Shown here in pieces: positions 31,046 through 37,879 of a stretch of 37,879 nt of DNA. The translations under genes were made by a program, and so were the position numbers. The stretch's first letter is position 1. Every line of letters starts with the position of its first letter. The DNA comes from Gamarada debralockiae (taxonomy: Eukaryota; Ascomycota; Leotiomycetes; Helotiales; Hyphodiscaceae), in the NCBI GenBank assembly GCA_002803225.1, contig NXFV01001710.1, positions 1 to 37,879 on the forward strand. The letters are read 5' to 3'. A model generated the notes under the pieces. The model saw only the letters and a program-made list of their open reading frames with translations, was not told where the DNA came from and searched no databases.

Positions 31046-32461
31046 AGAAATCAACTCCTGGATGACTTGATGGATACTTTGCCTTATAGATGCTTGGATG
31101 GTTGATTGGGGGGACCAAGAGCCGGCTGAATCACCTCATCGGCGGGTGTAAGATTTCCGTGAAAAAGCCCAGCCCGCCTGTAGCTACGCAATATTTCTCT
31201 TAGTTAGCAGCCCATGTCCACTTTCCATACCCTGCCCGCAGATTCCGCCGTTGCGCACGTAGATATCCGCAAATTTGTCAGCTCTTTCGAAACTTGACAG
31301 CGCCTGCAGACTTCGAGTCAGTAGTGAGCCGCGCCTTCTCGATTACTCATCTATGCCGTCCGAGTCCGAACCCCTCCTGAGTGGCTAATACCACTGCTTC
31401 CCCTGTCAATTGCGGCAGATTTTTGCGATTACTCATACAACTGCCGCAGAGGACAGAAAAGGCGATTCGATTATCAATCAATCGCAAGGCGAGTACAAGA
31501 GTCCCTGGCCCTTCACGATATCAGAAATAAGTACTAATGCAAGTCACTGCTCGTTTTATGAAGTCATCGATCTACCATTGTGACAAATGCCCCCTTTAAG
31601 CATTTGCAGAGACCCATGATGAGATCGCATTTGCCCGATTAGGAAATCTTGGCCATACTGTATGGAGAGAATGGATCATGGAGTACAACAGCCACGAACC
31701 TTATATTCCCATCGGGGTTTGAGTATGAGGGATATACCAGTACTGTACTGGCGTACTGTATTTCCGACGGGGAGATAATTATCTTGAAATCCCTCTATGT
31801 ATCTCCGATTCGATAACGTGATAGCCTATTGCTTTCCAAGCATACAGCCTTGTGACAAGATGAGATGCTCGATCTTAGACTGCTTTAAGTGTTGGCCCCG
31901 TGCACTAGTCTGACCGGGAAATGGAAACCCCCTTAGCCCTAGGGCGGGGATGCCCTTGGTTTTTAGTAATTCCTGCGGAATGGGGGAGCTCACTCAAAAA
32001 TCGTAATCACGATGAGTGATCACTTTCTCAAGCTCATATGCATCTATTCCCAAAGACTCCCTAATGTACAGCTTTCCCATGTAGCTACTGAAGAACCCTG
32101 CCGTGACCAACGCCATCCGCATAATGCAAACCTGAAGACCAGGTAAATGAAGGAGAATATAACAAGCTTAGGAAAGAAATAGATCCAGCGCAATGTCTGC
32201 CAGCTCAATATGCTCAAGAGGAGCAAGCCTAGCACTCAATGATGTGGATCCCGCTAAACACCCTTAAACGAACTATCAATCGTCCTACAATGCTTTTATG
32301 AGACCGTTCGTATAACCAGTTGAATAGACCGGCGACATTTCCGAAAAGAAGACCGGGTATCGTTGTCTATGCAAAACCGAAGATGAAATCCCCACTCCTG
32401 TGCTTCGTGCATGCATGAGTCGACGTGTTATTATGGTACAGAGGAATGAGACTCTTCTCCA
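31046..32461. other. 1.4 kb upstream region of the bZIP gene
   Basis: No convincing gene. It contains a third short repeat copy (31688-31722) and, at 32044-32390 on the minus strand, adjoining open stretches of membrane-like sequence that may be a gene remnant (see findings). The part near 31046-31200 should be the bZIP promoter. Confidence 0.5.
31688..31722 (+). repeat. Short dispersed repeat, copy 3
   Basis: AGCCACGAACC followed by TTATATTCCCATCGGGGT resembles the core of the copy at 1971-2036, which has AGCCACGG and TATATTCCCATTGTGGT. The match is short (about 30 bases with small gaps), so chance cannot be excluded. Confidence 0.25.
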
Positions 32462-33685
32462 TCAGATGCCCTGATGATTTCCCGAAGATGATTCGACAAC
32501 GTTGTCGGATAGATTTATGAGAAGTTGTGCGAGGCAGCGTTTGGTGGCAGCATCATCGCGGAGGACAGACGAGAATGTGGCATCGCGAAGAGGTTCTGGG
32601 AGGCATTGTCGAAGGGCTTCACGAGCGCGAGCATTGTCACTAAGACTTTGCGAGATTAGTCATAGGCTTTGCAAAGCTTTAGGAAACATCTTACCGAAGA
32701 AAGCAGCGCACAACATGCTTGAGGAGACGTGCGGTCTGCTGCTCAACGAGTTGGGAGACCATATTACTGAGAACAGTACCAACTGCGTAAAAGCGTTCAT
32801 ACGTGGCGCAGATATAGTTCAAGCCATGATCATCAAGGAGGATCTTCTGGACAATGAATATGGCGACCGTCTTGCTGAGCTCGGAGCCTGTCTCCATGAT
32901 TCTGAGACACAGAGGAATGATTTCGGTCGTGAGAAGGAAGTTGATCACATCGGATGAATCGTTCTTGACAAGAGCTCCAATGACTCCCAGGGAGGTCAAT
33001 CGCAGGTATTCGAAAGGTCGAGATTTCGAGGTAGTGTTCAAGAAGGGGTAGAGGAAGAGTGGGATGTGTGCTATGGATGTCAGTGACAGTCTTTCTTGCA
33101 TGGACAGAGTATGTACCATTCAGAAACAAAGCCCGCGTCTCATTGTGAGATGCCACACATTGCAGAAGCGCTAGCGCATTGCAGACCCGGTTGGACGCAG
33201 CAGCTGTGAGCTGAGATGGGTTGAGCAATGTGTAGACAGATATGATCTCCTGAAGCAGTGAAGTCATGACACCTAGCAGACATTAGGATCAACAGCAGAC
33301 AATCTCCATAATTGAACACACCGAATGAATGCCACAGAATCAACGCAAGCTCCGGAACTTGTTCACGCTTCTTGCTCAACTCCAAAAGAGCCGCCTCCCT
33401 GGTGTCCTCATTCAACAGATCTGCGATAAAGGCCAGAGTACGTCTATTCTCCTCTGTAACATTCTCCATCATGCTTGTATCCTGACCGTGAGCTGAGCTC
33501 ATCGACGGACCGGCAGAGTTGTGACTGGCAGCGATCCTATTGTAATGTTGTTGGTGGGCGGCAGACGCGGCTGCAGCAGCTGCTTGCTGAGCATGCTGAT
33601 GGTGGGTCTGCTGGTGCATCCATGCCGGCTCACCCTGGGGATTATATTGATGCTGATGAGAAAATACGTGTGCCCCTTGGAGCAT
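32462..33685 (-). CDS. rcd1: RCD1/CAF40 (CNOT9) subunit of the CCR4-NOT complex
   Basis: Four exons: 33685-33322, 33272-33117, 33070-32695 and 32645-32462, giving 359 residues. The N-terminal 75 residues are a Q/H/A-rich tail ([20 protein letters not shown]). The armadillo-repeat Rcd1 domain then runs from [20 protein letters not shown] to the end, including [22 protein letters not shown] sequence (written [18 protein letters not shown] here), [20 protein letters not shown] and [19 protein letters not shown]. This nearly invariant domain binds NOT1 and nucleic acid and tethers RNA-binding adaptors for deadenylation in the cytoplasm. For exon 4, the acceptor CGCAAAG rather than the nearer TTAG restores the conserved [12 protein letters not shown] palindromic ATCACGTGAC at 33958-33967 lies in the promoter. 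Length and order are normal and the identification is secure. Confidence 0.95.
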
Positions 33686-34889
33686 CTTGGTGAATGAAGG
33701 GAGCCAGCGAGCGATACTCGAAGGCTGAAGGTGATATGTGCGATAGATTGAATGCGCCCAATTTCGCGCTATGTCGTGGTTGTTTTCGCTGAGTCGCGAG
33801 GGCGATCTAGAAGGGGTAAGAGGTGGAGGAATGAGCAGTTAAGTCCCTTGTGGAGGTAAATCGTAGAAAGATCAGATCAATAATTGAAGGTCGGTGAACG
33901 AGTGAAGCTGGCGGGGCCAGCACAAACGCGAGCTAGTTGACACTAAATTGCAGCCATATCACGTGACGATCTCACCTCTTGAACCTAGAGAACTTTCCCG
34001 TCTCCTTTCTCCTTCAGAGGCCGTGAATATTAAAGAGCGGTCTCTTAAGTACCTGTATTCACATTGTAACTGTTCAAAATACTGGCCAACTGAGCTGAAC
34101 AATCAGCTGAAAATCCATGGCTGTGCTTTTCATTTCTTGCCAAAAGATTTGCTGGACAAGTCTTACTCTGATACTCCGTCCATTTCCCACCACCTTTCAT
34201 TGGTCTATGAGAGCTCTTTTTAGTTCTTTCAGCTACCAAAGATTTTTAATTCGGACTGCAATAGCCCAAACCAAAAGGCTCTTGTCTGTCAATTGTGCTG
34301 CAGCTCGGAGTGACCTCAGTTGATTAGTTCAAAACATATCAACTATCGCTCCCAGGGCATCTTTCTTTTCTAGGAATCTCGTTTCCAGTATACAAGTCCG
34401 TCTAGTGTGGTATTATTCACTATATTCGGGAGTATAGCCAGGACTAGATATCCAGCACGAGCTCTTTTGTGTGACAGTAATCATCTGGTTGATTGGTGCA
34501 AGTGCAACAAGTCACTGCATCTTGCATGTAGAAAGCAGCACAACCATTTTGCTTTACTGATAGCCCCGCATTATCTCGACCTTTTATCACACCTGGCAGC
34601 TCTTTTGCGTCAACCTTCCTTTGCTATTCTTTCACATTCGGGGCATTCAACGAAGGTCATTTGGTTAAACCGCTCGTTGCCCTGGTCCTCATTCGGTAGT
34701 CTCCACATAGATCTAATATGTTTGTGAGACGGAACTAATTACCGGTTTCTAGATTTTAACTTCTTCGCTGTTGTACTTATCACGGTAAGCTATAAAACTC
34801 AAAGAGTTGCCTAATATGAGACAACAGTTGACGTTTTATGGTCTGGCTACAGCTATCCTCATTGGTGAGTTGTGAGCAACCCAACATGC
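33686..34889. other. 1.2 kb intergenic region
   Basis: The left part is the RCD1 promoter, with ATCACGTGAC at 33958-33967. Open frames at 33948-34223 and 34407-34727 (+) have no recognisable domain, unusual composition and no supporting splice structure, so I leave them out. ATGAGACAACAG at 34816 followed by a GTGAGT donor could be the relic of a first exon of the rhodopsin-domain gene. Confidence 0.45.
33958..33967. promoter_or_regulatory. CACGTG palindrome in the RCD1 promoter
   Basis: ATCACGTGAC, a Cbf1/bHLH-type E-box with the favoured flanking RTCAC, 273 bases upstream of the RCD1 ATG. Assigned by position and motif only. Confidence 0.4.
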
Positions 34890-35858
34890 AAGTTCTGCCA
34901 CTGAAATTGTTGTAACGATTGACCGAGGAATAGGAACCCACGTAACCCGAGTAATCTGGATCCACGGTTCCAAAGGAGTAGACCACTATAACCTCGTTTG
35001 TCCCCATCCCCATTCCCCGTCAGCATCCCCCTCCCCCATGTCCACCAACACTAACACCCAAAAGGCCATCTACGTCTGTACCCTAACCTACAACACAGTC
35101 CTCGGTTTCGTCAAACTTTCCATCCTAGCTCTATACCACCGCATCCTGCAAGGCGTCCCATCACGCTCCTTGAACATCCTCAACTGGTGTGTCTTCGGCC
35201 TCGTCGCATGCAATACCACAATCAACATCTTCATGGCAGCTTTCCAATGCAACCTAAGCCGCATTCAACTCTTCCATCAAAGGAAAATGAATCAACGCCA
35301 GCGCCTTCTAGTTGGGAACGCTATTACAGGAATCATTACGGATTCGATGGTGTATCTGATTTCTATTCCTATTATAAGGCTTTTGCAGATGGATTAGAAG
35401 CGTAAACTCATCATATTACTCACTTTTCTGGTTGGGCCTTTGGGAGCACTTCTTCTTCTATCTTTTGGTGTAATTTATATTGATATGTTTGTCAATTGCA
35501 CAGTAATAACCTTCTGCATCAAGCTCTCCTTCCTCCCCTTCCTCCTCGTCAATCCGGACGTCACCTGGGCCATGGGTGTTCCCATGGACTGGTCCGCCAT
35601 GGAGCCCACAGTCGAAATCCTCGTATCCTCCATGCCCACAATCCGATCCATGGTCTACCTCTGGGACCCCAAACACACAGGCGTTCCCAAAACTCGTCTT
35701 CCTATAAGACTCAGCTGGAGAGTATGAGACATATTCAGCTGCATGATTATGCTTGGGGAAGGTGGAGGGTGATGAGGACGTTGTTGGGGACTGGGAGGAA
35801 GATGGAGAGGGAGGGAATGGATAGTGATAGTGTGAGAGATTTGATTATTAGGGGATGA
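34890..35858 (+). pseudogene. Decayed rhodopsin-domain (Pth11/SAT4-like) membrane protein
   Basis: The first readable piece is VTIDRGIGTHVTRVIWIHGS, the loop after helix 3, then AIYVCTLTYNTVLGFVKLSI and LALYHRILQGVPSRSLNILN: the fungal rhodopsin-domain core (TK/VKLSILALYHRI). Near 35250 the frame shifts; the expected AFNSSIKGK-C-INASAF appears with TGA and TAG in the third frame. GNAITGIITDSMVYLISIPI then runs to a stop (35396). KLI-LLTFLVGPLGALLLLS resumes after it, with VTWAMGVPMDWSAMEPTVEI further on. A shift at about 35690 leads to SSSYKTQLESMRHIQLHDYA and an open tail ending at 35858. The first two helices are absent. Intact relatives are seven-helix plasma-membrane proteins of about 350-400 residues. 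Several frameshifts and stops make this a relic. Confidence 0.75.
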
Positions 35859-36103
35859 ATGGGGGAATTTTTAGGACTACTGAGGTTAAGGTCGTTAGTG
35901 TATAAGGTGGTGGAATGGGGTGGTTGGACCAGGACTTGCTTTGGTGCGGATGGGATTAATGGAATAAAGATGCCGCGATTGGGGTTTGGGAGTTTCGTCG
36001 GTGTTGAGTTTGAGTGAATTAGCTTGTCGAGAGAAGAAGAAGGGGTTGATTTTGGGTCCATGAACGGCTCACGCAGCGACAACGCGCCGAATTACAAGTA
36101 TAG

Positions 36104-36394
36104 ATCATAGCACTTCCAGGTATTACAGATCCTCGCTCAATCAACAGGTTTCTAGAGCCATTAGAGGAGGTTATTAAGGATAATTATGGGGATATATTTG
36201 CGTCTATTATAGAGAGATATTCCACGGATAAGGAGGAGGAGGAGCTTATAGAAGAAGGGGATATAGAGGTTGAAAAGGTCACTATTCAGAAGGCAATTAA
36301 GGCTCTTAAAATACTAAAGTTATGGGAGATACAGCAAGAGAATGGTGAAATATCAGCTCTACAGTCCCTAGAGCGTATTGGAAGGAGAATATAA
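36104..36394 (+). mobile_element. Probable DNA-transposase C-terminal remnant
   Basis: A 96-codon open stretch, much AT-richer than its surroundings, reads IIALPGITDPRSINRFLEPL, then VTIQKAIKALKILKLWEIQQ and ends SLERIGRRI. The PGITDPRSINR start, the acidic middle and the KALxxLKLWEIQQE end resemble the C-terminus of fungal pogo/Tc1-type DDE transposases, and a KQ...LFPA-like tail follows after a stop (to about 36455). The rest of the transposase, including the DDE core, is missing upstream, where sequence changes abruptly at about 36070-36100. The family call is from memory of typical tails and is only moderately sure; that it is a degenerate repeat-derived coding piece is more likely. Confidence 0.5.
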
Positions 36395-36552
36395 CAAAAC
36401 AAGCTTTAGTCTATAAAGCAAACGACTCTATATAGCTTTTCCCAGCGTAATTAGGGTGGAAAAGGCGTTTCTAGAAGGAAAAACTAGTTAGAATAATAGA
36501 CAGTACTTATAGTTTTTTGGGGCCTTAATCACGTGCTCCTGGATATAAGAAT

Positions 36553-36605
36553 ACCCCCTTATAAGGATGGAAATCCCGGTCCCGATGGTATCCTTATAAG
36601 GAGGT
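36553..36605. repeat. Inverted repeat, 16-bp arms
   Basis: Left arm ACCCCCTTATAAGGAT (36553-36568) and right arm ATCCTTATAAGGAGGT (36590-36605) pair with one mismatch around a 21-base spacer. Each arm also contains the palindrome CCTTATAAGG or CTTATAAG. It lies 160 bases beyond the transposase-like remnant, so a terminal repeat of an inserted element is possible. Confidence 0.6.
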
Positions 36606-37845
36606 TTTACTATAGTTCTCAAGAGCTCGTAAGAATTAGTGGCGGGTTATATATAATGGATGCCTAGCAAAAGCAATATCATCACCTAACAACGTGCGTT
36701 GCAGCTTGGCGAGCACGCAGAGGGAGGAGAGGATTGAAATGACATAACAAGTGAACAATTATAGAACGTAAACTTGTCGCTGAGTGCTAGGAAGATAGAA
36801 TCCTACCCCCAGCATTTCGGCTGAGTTGGTTGCGGTTCGTCTCTGAAGAGTTTTTTTGTTTCTGGAATCTTTCAGCTGTACTGACACCTCTTCTATGGAA
36901 GCTCCTGATCTTCCCACGATATTTCTGCTCATCAACGGGAAGTTCTATCACGAGAATGCACTGCTGGCACTGACCGTCAGAGGTGACCGACGACATGCCT
37001 GTGGACCACAGCCACTCGTCCGAAAGATTCATACTTTCTGTATGCCGTGCGCAGTGAGAGAAAAACTACAAACTCAATGTTGGACAGGAAGAGAAATCGC
37101 TCGATATTCTTCGTTCAGCTCGGGCACGGCGATTCTGGAGAATTGTTAGCCTTGCTAGCTGCACAGCCTTCGAAAGGGGTCGACTTGGCGAGAAAGGGCG
37201 AGCATTTTGCTGGGGTGGCTAACTTTATCTTTGCTTCTAGAGTCCACATCGAGCAAGCATGGTGACACAGTGACTCGGTGAGGAAAGCTCAGTGGAACTT
37301 CGGAAATCGGAAGTGACCTACCTGTTCGAGCCTGGAGGCCTCGAGGAGTCGAGGGACGAGGGTGCTACCAGCGTCGCCAAGTCCAATTTCGAGAAATGAA
37401 TAACGCAGTCAGCCTACAGTCATGTCGGGTAACCGTTAAACGTAATTGAACTGCAGGGAATTTAACAAGGCGACCAGGGGGCACATTGTTTTTCCGACGC
37501 AATGATGATACGCTAAGTATATCCCATTCGCTCGCCGTATTCGCAAGAACTTTCTGTCTCTTCCTGGTGCATGGACCGTGGCACAGCGCGGTTGAAATTA
37601 CGATCTTGTTCAATTACAGCAGTCAACAGTAAGTGAGGGAATATTGGTAACATAGCATCAGTGGACTAGAATTGAATCAGTACGTACTTGCGTGTGGAGA
37701 GGATTGCATTTCATGGAAGGTTCCGCGAACTGAGAAATGGTGGCAAAGGCCGCACGGTGTAGGGCGTGCTGCACGACATCGGACGGTTCTACAACGTCTC
37801 AAGGGAATTAAATGTACTGTACTCTCCCCCCCCCTAAATGAATGT

Positions 37846-37879
37846 TAAATTTTTGGCGGGTGGCACAGCCAAAAATTTA
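37846..37879. repeat. Perfect 12-bp inverted repeat at the window end
   Basis: TAAATTTTTGGC (37846-37857) and GCCAAAAATTTA (37868-37879) are perfect complements with a 10-base loop, GGGTGGCACA. The arm may extend past the window. It could be the end of a transposon or MITE, or a stem-loop; the sequence shown cannot decide. Confidence 0.65.

Larger units (their letters stand above)
36395..37879. other. AT-rich, gene-poor right end
   Basis: No convincing gene. It contains two inverted repeats (36553-36605 and 37846-37879) and a run of 9-10 C at 37827-37834. Frames at 36787-37032 (-), 36856-37149 (+) and 37365-37613 (-) lack any recognisable domain. Together with the remnants to its left it looks like a repeat-rich, decaying stretch. 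Confidence 0.5.

Noticed and set aside
34407..34727. 106-codon frame (+) with several cysteines and histidines
   Set aside because: No signal peptide or known zinc motif, AT-rich repeat-like surroundings and no supporting structure.
36787..37149. Overlapping frames on both strands near the right end
   Set aside because: No recognisable family on either strand; each probably shadows the other.
1..37879. Search for tRNA genes, rRNA, CRISPR arrays, a secondary-metabolite cluster or telomeric repeats
   Set aside because: No tRNA B-box-like sequence in a plausible cloverleaf, no regularly spaced repeats, no backbone synthase and no TTAGGG array were seen by eye.

Overview
This window looks like nuclear DNA of a filamentous ascomycete (Pezizomycotina), most plausibly from Leotiomycetes/Helotiales. 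The evidence is short introns of about 48-180 bp with GT-AG (twice GC-AG) borders and CTAAC/CTGAC-like branch sites, about 45-50% GC, a 2EXR-domain protein, remnants of a Pth11-like rhodopsin-domain gene and a BTB-type gene, and orthologues of conserved fungal genes. The lineage is an inference from protein style; no database was searched.

Layout. 0.2-1.0 kb: intact 2EXR protein (-). 2.8-3.3 kb: broken small secreted cysteine-containing protein (+). 3.5-4.4 kb: TENA/THI-4 family protein (-). 5.3-6.9 kb: cpc1/GCN4-type bZIP (-), with two upstream AUG ORFs and a long in-frame, AUG-less upstream extension. 8.4-9.8 kb: decayed BTB-type gene (-). 10.5-14.0 kb: HIR1 histone chaperone (-), starting with a 7-nt coding exon. 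14.4-15.7 kb: decayed zinc-type alcohol dehydrogenase/quinone oxidoreductase (-). 16.0-16.9 kb: U1-type zinc-finger splicing-related protein (-), divergent from an SLP2 stomatin-like gene (+, 17.2-18.7 kb), which converges on MON2 (-, 19.0-24.3 kb). MON2 is divergent from MMS2 (+, 24.6-25.2 kb). 25.6-26.7 kb: LYR-motif protein (-). 27.3-28.0 kb: unrecognised protein (-). 28.4-31.0 kb: large Yap-like bZIP factor (-). 32.5-33.7 kb: RCD1/CAF40 of CCR4-NOT (-). 34.9-35.9 kb: decayed rhodopsin-domain membrane protein (+). 36.1-36.4 kb: AT-rich probable DNA-transposase remnant. Two strong inverted repeats follow, one of them ending exactly at the window edge.

The intact genes are mostly housekeeping: amino-acid starvation response, chromatin, splicing, mitochondria, Golgi/endosome traffic, DNA-damage tolerance and mRNA decay. 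They form no biosynthetic cluster. Four of the six recognisable accessory-type protein genes (the secreted protein, BTB, oxidoreductase and rhodopsin-domain genes; 2EXR and TENA are intact) carry several frameshifts or stops, while long housekeeping exons such as 2.77 kb of HIR1 and 2.55 kb of MON2 are perfectly open. This contrast argues for real gene decay rather than poor sequence. The most interesting regulatory structure is the cpc1 leader. I saw no convincing new multi-gene system, no tRNA or rRNA gene and no CRISPR array.
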